This document shows positions 33,672 to 46,335 of a stretch of DNA of 64,000 bases, piece after piece. Position numbers and translations under genes: made by a program. Within the stretch, counting starts at the first letter, position 1; each line of letters starts with the position of its first letter. A model generated the notes under the pieces. It saw only the letters and a program-made list of their open reading frames with translations, was not told the origin of the DNA and ran no database searches. This DNA comes from Laguncularia racemosa (Eukaryota > Streptophyta > Magnoliopsida > Myrtales > Combretaceae), in NCBI GenBank assembly GCA_037954665.1, contig JBBMOL010000021.1:62001-126000 (forward strand), given 5' to 3'.

Positions 33672-35344
33672 ATAAGTTATGATGTAAAACAATTTATTGG
33701 AAATTACTAAGAAAATTCTATTCATTGAATTTTTTTTTTCACAAGATATAAACACATGGAAAATAATTTATAGTGTACTATAGTGTATAGAATATTAATA
33801 AAGCTAGAACTTATTAATTATTTTTTATCCTTTTTAAGAAAATGCCACATGATATCAATTTGCTAGCTTTTGAAAGATGAGAATGCAATTTAGTGAGTTC
33901 TATAAGTGCTTAAACTCTATAGCCTTCCTCATTTTTTAGGAAGTTGGTCCTAAGTTACATCGAAGCAAGAGTAGGGAAGCCTACTTGACTACAAGAGGTG
34001 GTTACACCATAATACCTAATGCTTACACAATGCTCCCCTTGATAAAGTCCTATGGTGGCCTAGTTCTAACCACATTTAGAACACATTTTTGTTTTTTTTC
34101 ATAAAACAAACCCCTCATAAAATGCCCCATTAGGCTTAATTGGTAGGCTATTATTTGGTCTACATCATAAAAACCTAGTTAGTCTACATAAAGAAAAAAA
34201 AATGTTATTGTATTATAAGAGAATAAATGTATACAACAAGGACTTAGTTAATAGCAAGCACAAATAAGAAGATTAAATACATGAAATATATGTTACAAGA
34301 TAGGGAATTTAAATGAAGCATTTTTTTTCTTGAAAAATAACAAGTAGTTAGGCCACTAAAGAATCGAGTCCCTAATGGCTTCGCCAATTCTGTTGAGCCA
34401 AATTTGAATTTTTTCCTTAATTTAACCTATATTAAAGCTAACCCACTTAATAGAAGGTACTTGACAGTAAAATTAATGAAAGGCTCTATTTTTTATTTTT
34501 ATTTTCTAAAAATTTGGAGTCACTACTAACTTAAGTTGAAAAATAAAATGAGTTAAGGTTAATTGGGTAAATTAACCTTAACAAAGTAATAGTCTACAAT
34601 TTTCTTAAAAATATATTTTAGAAAAATATTAACTAGAGAATCTAAGCTTAGGAGATAACCTATTAAAGCCTTAATGATTACCACTTGTTATTTTCTCTTT
34701 TACAGAAATTGAATTAAAAGCCTTATCTAAATTTTCTTCATAATCACACATGAATGATATAACATTTTTCATGTAAATAAAACATGAAACAAAACAATAT
34801 CGAAATAAATTTTTTATCATTTTTTATTACAAATTTTTTACTTTATTTCTTATTCTATTTTTTATTTTTTATTTTAAAAAAAGATTTGGATAAAATAGTT
34901 TTTACATTTTTTATGCTTACCCCATAGTTGCTTACATACTTGCTAATTGGGATCAAATTAATGTAGTTTTGTTATTATAAAACTTTAATTTCTTGGTTAA
35001 TTTTATTTATGAAAACGAGCCAAGTTTACATGTGTTACCATTTTAATTTTTATTTTAGGAAAAATCATAAAAGACCTTAATTTTTATTTTCTAATGTTGA
35101 AAATCCTAAAAGACCTAATTTTTGAAAACACCAATTAAGGATTTTTACTTTTCAAAAACCATTTACTTTCTAAGTGACAAAAAAAAGACCTTTTCTATTT
35201 TCTTTCTTTTTCATAATAATATTTTGAGTGATAAAACCATTTCCTAGATAATAAGCTATTTATTATTTTTAAATTCTATTTTATTATTTTTTAGAAAATA
35301 ATAACTAAATTACTTAGGAACTTAATCAGCCCTAAGGGGTAGTT
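33672..35344. other. AT-rich intergenic DNA right of M1
   Basis: No recognisable coding or repeat family. Together with 10414-12519 it is the insertion site of M1. Runs of A and T are frequent. Confidence 0.55.
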
Positions 35345-38210
35345 ACACTACATCCCCTTAAGATAAAATTTAATGAAGGTGCTCAACCTATCAATTAGTG
35401 CCCCCATAGGCATTCTTTAGCTCAGATAAATGTATTGGAAGAGATGACAAAACAAATGTTGAGACAATGTATTATCTAGCCAAGTCATAGATCTTTTTCT
35501 TGACCCATAGTGTTGGTCAAGAAAAAAGATAATGCATAGAGGATGTGTGTAAACTATCAAGAGCTCAATAAGCTCACTAGTAAGGGTAGATTCCCAATTG
35601 CTTTAGTGGAAGATCTCTTTGATGAGTTGTATGGGGTGAGATGTTTTAGCAAATTAGGCTTAAAGTCGGGGTACCATCAAATTCGTATGGACCCTATGGA
35701 TGTTTATGAGACAGATTTTAAGACACGTGAGGACCATTATGAATTTATGGTTATGCCATTTGGGCTCACTAATTCTACACACCTAAGCCCCCCACCACCC
35801 TCCCCCCCCCCCCCCCCCCCCCCCCCCCCAAAGTTTAATGAATGACGTGTTTCGTGAATATTTGAAGAAGTTTGTGTTGATTTTCTTTAAAGATATTCTA
35901 GTCTATAGTGACTATTGAAAAGCATATGACTCATCTACAGGCCGTTGTGGAAGTGTTGAGAAGGGAAAAATTATATTTGAAGATGAGTAAGCTTGTGTTT
36001 AGTGCTACACATTGAATATCTTAGTTGCATAATTTCTCAGTATGGGGTAACTATTCACCTTGAGAAGATTGCAATTATTTCTAACTAGCAGCGTCTAACC
36101 ACCTTGAAGCAACTTAGGGGTTTCTGGAATTGGTTGGTTATTATTAATGATTTATTCAAGGTTATGGTGCTCTTACTAAACCATTAACACATCTATTGAA
36201 GAAGAACAATTGTAGATGGAATTTTGAAGTTGAAACGGCCTTCAGGGAAGTCAAGAAAGTATTATTTGTGCCCTTATTTTGAAATTACTAGATTATACCA
36301 AACCTTTTATTTTTTAGACTAATGTAAGTGAAGAAGGAATAGGGGTAGTTCTCATGCAGGACAAGCATCCAATTGCTTATTTAAGCAAGAGCTTGGAGCC
36401 TAATAAAAAAAGAATGTCGATTTATGAGAAAGAGATGATGGTATTGGTTCATGTTATGGATAAATGGAGACATTACTTATTGGGAAGACATTTTATCATT
36501 AAGATTAATCTCCAAAGCTTGGAGTTCCTATTGGAACAAAGAATCACTGTACCATGCCAACACAAATGGTTAACAAAATTCATGGGACTAGATTATGAAA
36601 TTTAGTACAAGAGTGGAAGTAATAATATAGTGGCTAGTGTTCTTTCAAGGAGGGAAAATGTTGTTTTGTAGACCTTAACTTGCACCATAACTACTTCACA
36701 AGAGTTGCTTGATGAGATTAAGACTACTTTGCTACAACATGCTACTTATTAGAGTATTACACATAAAATAGAGGCTGGTAATGGTGTTAAGAACTAATAA
36801 TTGGATCATAGAATGCTTAAAAGGAATGGGAGGTTGGTAGTAGGCCTAAATGTTGATTTACGAAGGAAGTTAATAACATTATATCATGATGGAGCCTCAA
36901 GGGGACATTTAGGATCTCAAGCCACTTTAAATAGATTAAATTCGGTATTCTATTAGTTTAAAGTAGAGCATGACATCCGCTAGTATGTTAAAGAGTGTGA
37001 AGTTTGCCAAAGACATAGGTATGAAAATGTTGCTATGTTGAGATTACACCAACCAATACTAGTCCCAAATGGTTGTTGGATTGATATAAGCAAGGATTTT
37101 ATTAAGGTGTTGCCTAAATCTCATCAAAAGAATGTAACAGTGGTAGTTGTGGATCAATTGAGTAAATACAAAAAAATTATATGTTGAGCTCATCTTTTCA
37201 CTACTTAGCAAGTTGCTCAGATTTTCCATGAGCATGTTTTTTAAATTATAAGGGCTACCTAGTACTTTCATCATTGATAGAGATCCCATTTTCATCATTA
37301 ATTTTTTGGAGTGAGTTTTTCAAGCTACAAGGCATGAAATTACAGTTTTCTATAGCCTATCATTAACAATTAAATGTTTAAACCGATGTAGTTAACAGGT
37401 GTTTGGAGACTTACTTGCATTGCATGATTGTTGAAAATGTTAAGAAATGGATTGAGTATTTAGCTTTTGTAGAATGGTGGTATAATACTAACTACCATTC
37501 TAGGGCTCACACAATGCCCTTCAAGATATAATATGCTTACCCTCCTCCCATCCACCTTCCTTCTATTCTTAAAGAGTCAAAAAATGATGTAGTTGATAGA
37601 ACACCTTAGAATAGGGAAGAAGCTATTAAAGTCTTAAGGTTTCTTGTCATTAGGGCTCAAGCAAGAATGAGGTAGCTAGCTGATTGAAAGAGAACTATTG
37701 TGGTTTTTGTGATTGGTGACTATGCATTGGTTAAGCTCCAACCTTACAAACAAAAAAGCCTTAAGGGTCATTGATCACATAAACTATCACTTAAGTACTA
37801 TGGACCACATAAAATTGTAGATAAAATTAGAGAAGTAACTTACAAATTGCAATTACCTATTAGTTTTGATGTTTATCTGGCATTTCATGTCTCCTAACTA
37901 AAGCTTTATGTGACTAGCAAGCAACAAGCATATTCCAATTTTCCATTAGTAAGAGACACACATGTGTTGGAGTTAGAGTCAATACTTAATTGAATGATGG
38001 TTAAGGGGGGATTCATAGTAGAAATGATGGTGCTAGTTAAGTGTAAGAACATGCTAGAATGTAAAGCAACATAGGAATATTTTAGAGACTTATCTTTGCA
38101 TCTTAGAGAGTTACCCCTGTAGACAAGGGTTTTTGAAGGAGGATGCATTAATGTGTGGTTAATAGAAGCCTTAGAATTTGTGGGAACAAGTTCGAAGTTG
38201 TAGTTCAACT
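35345..38210 (+). pseudogene. Dead chromovirus-like pol: RT, RNase H, integrase, chromodomain-like end
   Basis: RT blocks are 'MCVNYQELNKLT', 'CFSKLGLKSGYHQIRMD' and 'FKTREDHYEFMVMPFGLTN' (35543-35790). A C-rich expansion with a C28 run breaks the frame, then comes 'FFKDILVYS' (about 35880), in which the first Asp of the xxDD motif has become Lys. RNase H shows 'HPIAYLSKSLEPNKKRMSIYEKEMMVLVHVMDKWRHYLLG' (36354-36480). Integrase shows 'HDGASRGHLGSQATLNRL', CEVCQRHR, 'WIDISKDFIKVLPKS' and 'VVVDQLSKY' (36890-37170). A chromodomain-like end (HVLELESILN, VEMMVLVKCKNM, about 37960-38090) follows. Stops and shifts are frequent. Confidence 0.85.
35787..35829. repeat. C-rich expansion with an uninterrupted run of 28 C
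   Basis: Positions 35802-35829 are all C, preceded by ccccccaccaccct. It replaces the stretch that in related RT genes would encode the N-A-P-x-x-F motif. Confidence 0.95.
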
Positions 38211-38887
38211 CTAGAAAATAAATATAAGAAGAATGGAAGTAGTAGTAGTGAGCCTAGCCCAAGGCATCATAAATAAATAGTTAACATTCACATTGTTATA
38301 AAGATTTCTTAAGAAATATAGCACATGTGTAGGGTGAGGTATCAAACACCTAATTAGTATCCACATGGGCAATCTTATTGTAACTAATTGTGGTCACTAT
38401 TTATATATGTAGAATGGTGACCTAAAAAAAATCAATGAAAAATACTAAAAAAAATCGTTTCCCCAAAATCTTGTATTTAAGCTAGCATTACATTCAAAGT
38501 TCGACTCATTTCACTCATGCATTGCCCTATTGCATTGATACTAAAACACTAAATTTAAGACCAATTAACATCAAAAGAAGTGAACGATGTAGATCAGCTA
38601 ATGCTGCATAGAGACTACATTGTTTTGGCTCTACATAACTTGTTTAATGGTATTTTACCTCAATCAATGTGTGTTTTTTTAATTATGTCATGCTCACTTG
38701 GGGTGAATTGTTATTTCATTCTCCCCTTATTCCTTATGGCATAGCTATTATTGTGTTGACTTACATCTTAAACATTTCTACGGCTAAAAATGCTGAATAA
38801 AAATTCATTATTACACTCTTGAAGGGGATTTGGATGACAATCAAGATCCTAAGAAAGAATCAAAAGGGGACGTTAATGAAGGAGAAC
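38211..38887 (+). other. Non-coding DNA between dead pol and Del-like LTR
   Basis: No frame is recognised. The end (aaaaggggac...gaaggagaac, 38862-38887) is purine-rich and could be a polypurine tract if the LTR starting at 38888 belongs to the pol upstream; that link is inference. Confidence 0.45.
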
Positions 38888-40150
38888 TATCACACCCCAC
38901 TTTAAAGGCTCCTTATGATAACCCACCACGATTACTTAATCCCCCGTTAAGCAACCATGAAGTGTCTCATCTCTAGTATTGTGCCTATTAACCATAATAA
39001 TAACATTCCCTACTCAATGGAAGCAGTCAATTACTATATTATCATTAGGCCTCCAGTGGGTCCCATTACACATCTACAGGTACACCCAAGATCCTATTAG
39101 ATCACTTACAAGCATTTACAATAATTATCGAATCCAGTCTAACAATATTCACATTGATCTAGTCCTCACATTCTTCCCACAAACTATGCCCTCAGCTAGG
39201 CAACAAGTACTCACCTTGGTTCGTCAATTCATAAGGAAATTTCGGTAGTCTTGACTTGCAAGGCAAAATCTAGAGGAGGGTAAGCCAAAGCTTAATGAGA
39301 TAGGGTGCAATCTCTCAGTGTCACAACAAACACAACAATTTCAAGAAAGTTATCAAAAAAATGCTATGCATAAACAATCACATGAATGCAGCATCTCATG
39401 TGGTCTTCCGGTAACTAACATGAAGTCTAGGGTTTATTCCCCCCCTGACCTTAGGTTAGGGATTCCGAAGCCATCATCAGAGCTTAGGTCTTACACATAA
39501 TTTAACTACTCTTATCACTTTATTATAACCGTATCTTAGCCTTAGTGATCTAGGCTTAAGTGCCTCTTATACACCAAGCATTTATACCCTCAAGTGACAG
39601 GTCGAACTCGAAATTGTCAAGGTGTGACAATCCCCTAATCACTTAGTTCGCACTTGGTGGAATAGTGATCCTCTTATCACTTCTAGCACGTCTTGTAGTT
39701 GTGATGGTCTTAAACAATTCAATGTTTGTGCAATGCATGCTAGGTTTTTAATTAGATCTCATAATTGGTTAAAGTTTTAAGGTGATTATCTAAGGTCAAG
39801 CACATATGCAAGTGGAAATCAAGTCAACATTCTATTTACAACACATTTAGTCATTTCAAGGAGTGAGGCACAAGCATAACATCAATAAAGAAACAACATT
39901 AAAAAATCTTGCAAGAGTTCATCAAACAATGGGCCTCTTATTCATGATTATGATTATGCCATTTTCCTAGTTACATATACATATATACCTAATGTTTACG
40001 GCTTATACCTGTTTTGACATCCTATTTATTCCATCTCGCTTAAACCTAGTGTATGTAACCATAATGATATAGACTTGGACTATTAGCATCTTAAATCCTC
40101 TATTTTAACTCATGATGCATGCTATACTTGTAGTATAGAGCAACTGCTTA
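38888..40150 (+). repeat. Del-like LTR #1, first part
   Basis: It starts tatcacacccc, like the solo LTR at 40264 (ancestral TGTCACACCCC-type start). The block 39340-39720 matches 40820-41170 in order: a 'caatcacatgaatgcagcatctc' region, 'ctagggtttattccccc', 'gaactcgaaattgtcaagg', 'caatcccctaatca' and 'ttcgcacttggtgga'. It is cut by element F at 40151 and seems to continue at 49598. Confidence 0.75.
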
Positions 40151-40263
40151 TGATGGGAATCAAACCTCTAGATCTACCAGTGGAAAGCCTATTTGAACGA
40201 ATGAGCCCATACATCCACATTTTATCTTTATTTATCTTATAATAATTGTCTTTACATTGTAGC
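40151..40263 (+). repeat. Element F 5' LTR, first part
   Basis: TGATGGGAATC start; 'gcctatttgaacgaatgagcccatacatccacattttatc' matches 49326-49369 in the 3' LTR. Cut at the GTAGC duplication (40259-40263). Confidence 0.9.
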
Positions 40264-42879
40264 TATCACACCCCGAAAGGGGGCCTAGAAGTCTTTACTA
40301 AAATTATTATGGCATGTATGCACCTGTTACATGATAATCGTCTTACGATTCAGATATCATAAGACTCTAAGTAAATAATTACATTTACAAGAAGTTACAA
40401 TACATATAATTAGATAATAAAATATACTATGGAACTTGAATCCCACAGTTAACCATGATCATAGAGAATCGGTATCCCCTACCAATCAGTAAAATAGGAT
40501 AATCCTTAGGTTCTCAATTTCAAATTCTATTTACATTGGGGTCCTAACATTTTATCTAAACAATCTATCATCCATAATTCTTACTTTGTCATTCTAGTCT
40601 TCTAGAAACCCTCGACACTTCACATCTTATCCCATCTCGAGCTTTTGTATCGCTACTTGCAAAAAGTCTATGAGGGGGTGAGCACACCATGGCTCAGTGA
40701 ATGGGATGGTAATACTTCCAATGCTACGTACACACACAAGCAAACTCAAATCAAAATATTAGACATATGCTATATACATACACAAGCAAATTCAAATTAA
40801 AATATTAAACATATGCTATGCATGAACAACCATATGAATGCAACATCTCACGTGGTTTTCTGGTAACCGACGTGAACTCTAGGGTTTACGCCCCCTTGAC
40901 CTTGGGTTGGGGAATCCAAAGCCACCATTAGTGCCTAGGTCGTTACCGATTTATTTATGTTATCACTTTGTTAATTATGATATTTTCTTAACTCAACAGT
41001 GAACGCTCCTACGCCTTTCTACACCAAACGGAGCAAAACCCTCAAGGACAGGCTGGACTCGGAACTGTCAAGGCACAACAATCCCCTAATCAGTTACTTC
41101 GCACTTGGTGGAACAACAATCCTCTTGATCACTTCTGACACATCCTGTGATAGTAATGGCTTTCAATCTCATGCAATGTCTCATGGAAATCATGTCAAGT
41201 TTTAAGTCAGTTCCTCTTCCTTAATTAATTGATTTAAGATGATCAAACAACATTTACAATCACAATCATTCATACTACAGAAGTAAACATTGAACATTCT
41301 ATTTCACTCATCACAAGCGAGGATTATGCATTTCTTGTTACACAACATCAACATTGAACCTAGACCCTACGGATGTAGACTTATCTAGTCATATATCCAG
41401 TTAAATTAACTTGGCACCTCTTTGTGCCATTTCTTCTAAATGTTAAATTGCTCGAGTTAGCTTACGATTATCTTTGACACCTTTGTGTCATTGCACTTCT
41501 CCAGTGCGTTATTTTCACGTTTTCAAGAGCCAATTAGTTCGTCTTGTATATTTCTTTTTTATGTCCTCAGGACATTTGTGATAATATGTATATATATATA
41601 TTCGTGACATCTCTTGAATTAAAAACAACTTAGTAGACACATTTCTTTATGTACCTAAAAGGGTAAGAAAATAGGATTGTTAAGTTATAAAAACCAAGGT
41701 TGCACTCATGATTTATATGATTGGGTTCATGAGTGTATTTTGTAGATATAATAGGAAAATAAGTTTGCCTAGATATATGTACTCATTCAGAACTAACTTT
41801 GACATGCATACATAATGACATCTATAGATCCTATTCTAACTAAGCACACCTACTCGGTAGCTCTAGAAGGAAAAGCTAGCTCTCTATGTTCTGGTTTGAG
41901 TTGGAAGAAAACCATTTTAAATCATGGGTTAGGTTTGTGGTTATAGCACTAGCAATATGGCACTAGGTGCTATCATTAAGGTAACAACATCTAAACCTTT
42001 TGACCATTCTATCCTCTACACTCTTTATGACTTCTTTCCTAAACTTATAAATCCCTATTGCCTAACTCACTCAACAACAATCATATCAAGTAGCAACACA
42101 ATAAACAGCAAATTCACATGCATAACATTCAACATACAACACAACATAGTAGCATATCATTAAGTTTCTCACTCACTTGTTTAGGTTGTTGTAGTCTTAG
42201 CTGAAGTTAAGTAGTTCCTGCAAGTAATCCTTTTACATAACATAACATAGAGGATTAGCTACAATGATGTCATGCAAATTCCGTTGGGTCTCTCAGTCTT
42301 CTGTTAACTCCCGTCTCTTCTCAAACTCTTTAATGCCTTTCCCCACACTCACATACACAACCAGTTCACCGATGGCACGTACGCACATCTAGGTCTTCCC
42401 TTCATAACTTGATTACTTAATCAAGATGCTCAAGCTATTGCTATTATATCAATGACACCTCTTTTCCTACTCAATTTCATATGTAGACACACTTGCTTTC
42501 GACATGAAAATCCCTTTTTCTCCTCAGCTTCACCGTTCCATTCCTTCTTCTCTTTTCCTCACCCCTTTTCCATCTTCAATTCTCGCTTTCTCTTTTTTCT
42601 AGCTTTTACTTTTTTTTTTCCTTTCTCCTTATTTTCCTCTTCCTTTTAACTCCCTTACCATAACTTTCCCCTTTGTTTCCTTGCCAAACTCCCTTCAACC
42701 CCTTAGACTTCTCCAATTTCTCACTTCTTCTTCTCAATCCTCTTCACTCTTCTCTAGGCCATCTTTAGGAATGTATATATTTTAAATCTTCCCATTTAAC
42801 TCTCTATGTTTTTCCTTCTTCCAAGATATCTTCCTTATTCCTTTTCTACTTCTTGTCTCCTATTCACTAAACCCTACTT

Positions 42880-44330
42880 ACACACAATACACACACATCA
42901 CGAGCACATACACACACACATACTCCATTCACTTCTCACACCGCCAACACACATATACACATACACCTTACACCACCAATACAAATGCATCCTTATACTT
43001 CGCACACACTACATTCACCTTCTACACCCACACGCCACACATCATCTTATACACATACATACATACCCATGTACACCACTCCTTCTATATATACATCACA
43101 TACCTACTCACTACATGTCCTTCACACATATACAAACACACCCTTACAAGCTACATGGCATCCACGCACACACACACAAACCGCACCTACCACGTACCAT
43201 CCATATGCATACACTCTCTACATACGCTACATATCATCCTACACACACACATTCCATATACACCACACCTTTATACATACACATGCCACACACCCACATA
43301 TACATACCTCACACCCTATATCACCTCATTCACCTATGCACATACTCACAAGCATTACACACTCAACTCCTCCTCTACACATACATATACCCTTATGTAC
43401 ATCACACACTATCTCATACACATATGCACACATACCTCTTCCTACATTCCGCACACTACTATACACTTACATACATAACCTTACACACACACCATACTCC
43501 ATCATTCACACACGCACACACACACATTCCCACGTACATCACACCCACCATCACATACACCATTTTCACATACACTACTCACTTTCATTCCCACACACAC
43601 ATGCATCCTTCATTCACACACACACATGCATCATTCATTCACACACACACATACACATCTTCATTCCTGCACACACCCATACACCTCCTCATTTACACAC
43701 ATGCATATACACACATTCCTACACACACACCATACGCATCCTCATATATACACATTCGTATACACATCCTCATTTACGCACACCATTTCAATACGCATAC
43801 ATACATACACACACTACACACTCTCCTCTCCCTTTCCTACACATACATACACATATTCCTACACACACATACACATATTCCTACACACACATACATGCAC
43901 ACCCACACACTCTTACATATACCCACTTCCGTCACATGTGCACATACATCCTCATGCACATCACACCATCCTTCACTGCACACACACATCCTCACGCACA
44001 TCACACTATCCTTCACCACACGTGCACATCCTCATGCACATCACACCATCCTTCTACACTAAGGATTTTCTTCTCCAATTTCTCACCACACCAGCTTACT
44101 ATCACTATTGGGTTGCCGTTGCTGCTGTTGTTGGGCTCATCGTCATGGCTGCCGGCGTGGTTGCTGCTGCTGCAATTGTTGCAGTCATCTTCCCTCGCGC
44201 ACACATACGCATACAACCACACACACACTACACATATGCCTCTTCTTCATCCACACTTGCATACACACACTCTCATGGCCTCCCTCCACGAACACCCACA
44301 CACTTCTTTACACACACATAAACACTAGCT
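42880..44330 (+). repeat. CA/TA-rich low-complexity block (cacacata, tacatacac variants)
   Basis: About 1.45 kb is made of interspersed CACACA, TACATA and CATCC units. It opens all three plus frames over long distances (up to 447 codons, mostly His, Thr, Tyr, Ile), which is a composition effect. Confidence 0.9.
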
Positions 44331-44802
44331 ATCACGCCCGTTGCTATCACCATTGCTAGCGGGCTCCTCTCATCTCACGAACACGATTGGCCGAGAATAG
44401 GGAGGGATGAATAAGAACGAATCATGTACGACTTAAGGAAGGATAAAGGTAGATAGAGATGTTACTACTATTAAAGGCCATAGTTGTCATCGTTGCTATC
44501 GCTGTTACTATCGAAGGTTATCCGTGTAGCTGCCATTGCTGCCATTATTAAGATCGTGGTTATCGATGTTGTTCCCTATTGCGGCTGCAGTTCGTTTCAA
44601 TTACTATTGCAGCCACTATCGTTGCTGTTGGGATCGTGGTCACTACTGCTGCCGTCCTTGGGGTCGGGCTCTTTGTGGTTGTATTTGTCTCTGCCGTTGT
44701 CATCATGATTGCTGCTACTATCATGGTTGTTGCGGCCATCGTTAGGTGGTTGTTGTTGTAGTTGCTATGGGGGTTGCCATTGGTTCTGTTGTGGCTGTGG
44801 TT

Positions 44803-45270
44803 GTTACTGTGTTACTATCGAAAGTGTGCAATCGCATACGCCGATGCCCCCACCTCCATGCACAGCTCCTTCTCCCAACCCGACGGTGATGATCTGGGTA
44901 GAGCTGAGGATAGAACACAATGGACGGTAAGGTTCTAGACCCGTTACTAAGGAAAATGCCACTTCGAATGAGAAAGGGAAAGAGAAGAAGAAGAAGAAAA
45001 GAAAAGAAAAGGAAGAAAGGGGGAGTGAAGGGCAAGTCGTTGCTGTGTTACCGCCAGAAGCGTGCAATCACATACGTTGGTGCATCTACCTCCACACACA
45101 ACTCCTTCTCCCAACCCAACAGTGATGATCTGGGTGGAGCTGAGGATGGAATGCGATGGACGGCGAGGTTCCAAACCCACTACTGAGGAAAACGCCACTT
45201 AGAATAAGAAAGGGAAAGAGAAGAAGAAGAAGAAAAGAAAAAGAAAAGGAAGGAAGAAGACGGCCAGAAT
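44803..45270 (+). repeat. 236-bp tandem duplication inside Del-like LTR #2
   Basis: Copies start at 44803 (gttactgtgttac) and 45039 (gttgctgtgttac) and share 'ctccttctcccaaccc', 'gtgatgatctgggt', 'gagctgaggat', 'ggacgg' and a GAA-rich end. The GAA-rich part is repeated again at about 45270-45305. Confidence 0.9.
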
Positions 45271-45351
45271 GAAGAAGAAGAAAAGAAAAGAAAAGGAAGA
45301 AAGAAAGAGTAAGGGGCAGGATGATTAGGGGGTTGTCCAGCGATGTGATGG

Positions 45352-45372
45352 GTGTGATAGCCTATCACACCT
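45352..45372. repeat. Perfect inverted repeat containing the LTR-start motif
   Basis: GGTGTGATAG and CTATCACACC are separated by one base. CTATCACACC is the same sequence as the start of the LTR at 40263. Confidence 0.9.
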
Positions 45373-45715
45373 CCCTTGCTACTACTACTGTCACGTCTAG
45401 TCAGATGAGAATTGACTTCTTTTTTTTTTTTTCGAGTTAAGCATATATATTATATTTTGATTATATTTTACGTTATAAATATCTCTATTTTATTATTTTT
45501 AGCATTTTATTACGAATACTTACATCTAGCTAATCGATTTATCTCGAGTATAAATATTTACTCTAAATTTTAATTTGATATTCTTAAATTTATAATTTAA
45601 ATTATTTTTTTTATTTAACCAAATTTCATTCGAAAATTATGTTTCAGAAAATTTATTATTCTATTTATTTCCTTTAATTGTTTATATAATTTTTTGAAAT
45701 TTTTTGGACTTCACA

Positions 45716-46318
45716 GTAGCAGGTATATTTTGTCAGTTTTGCAAGAAGATGACCAAGGATAATGGTAATTGGTTTATGATTGGATCACGGTCCATTATAA
45801 ACCAAATTGAACCTACAAAGACAAGTGGAATCGACCTTCATTTCATTTGCATTTTTATCAAAAGAAGAACTAGTCCTACATTGCTCCATGGAGGTGAAAG
45901 AAATCAGCCACATATGATGCTTTCATTTGTATTTTCTTTTGATTAAATTTTTCCTTATTTAGAACAAGTATAAATTCTTATAAAGTAGGGTTTGTAAGGG
46001 GCTTTTTTTGACATTATTTTTCAGACTTTATGCTATGGGAAAACATCCTCTTCACGCATTCACTCTTATCAATTTCATTTTGAAATTGTAGCGAGTTTGG
46101 CTTAAGGATTATTGTGAGTAATATCAATCATTCTTAAGTTGCTTTCAATTATTTCTAGTGTGTCATATCTAGTGTGTAATTGGAATTTTTTATATGTGTT
46201 CTTGAACACACCAATTAGGGTTCCATTTTCAATTTAGGGTCATGCCCAATTTGATTGAAATTTGGTTCTTTATTGTGTCATCCTTTATATATGTTACAAT
46301 TACAAGTAAAGCACATCA
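45716..46318 (+). repeat. Element F 5' LTR, second part
   Basis: 45721-45910 matches 49397-49590 closely. The later part has a TATA-like tataaatt (45969-45976) in a weak palindrome and ends aaagcacatca. Confidence 0.9.
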
Positions 46319-46323
46319 TAATT

Positions 46324-46335
46324 TGGTATCAGAGT
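46324..46335 (+). promoter_or_regulatory. Primer-binding site of element F, Met-tRNA type
   Basis: TGGTATCAGAGT, one mismatch from the initiator-Met site, five bases after the LTR. Confidence 0.9.

Larger units (their letters stand above)
40264..45715 (+). mobile_element. Del-like LTR #2, 5.45-kb solo LTR, target duplication GTAGC
   Basis: It begins tatcacaccccgaaaggggg and ends ggacttcaca. GTAGC occurs at 40259-40263 and 45716-45720, and the F LTR sequence is continuous across the removed insert when compared with 49390-49410. 'gtgagcacaccatggctcagtgaatggg' (about 40678) is typical of Del/Tekay-type LTRs. No pol or gag domain occurs inside. It contains a CA-rich block, a GCT-rich block and a 236-bp tandem duplication. 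An alternative is a complete non-coding element, but no second LTR pair is evident. Confidence 0.8.

Noticed and set aside
42806..44328. Long plus-strand ORFs of 418, 447 and 231 codons
   Set aside because: They overlap in all three frames and consist of His, Thr, Tyr, Ile and Ser from CA/TA repeats inside a non-coding LTR. No domain is visible.
44484..45368. Several Cys/Val- or Ser/Phe-rich ORFs on both strands
   Set aside because: They arise from GCT-rich and GAA-rich low-complexity DNA in the Del-like LTR.
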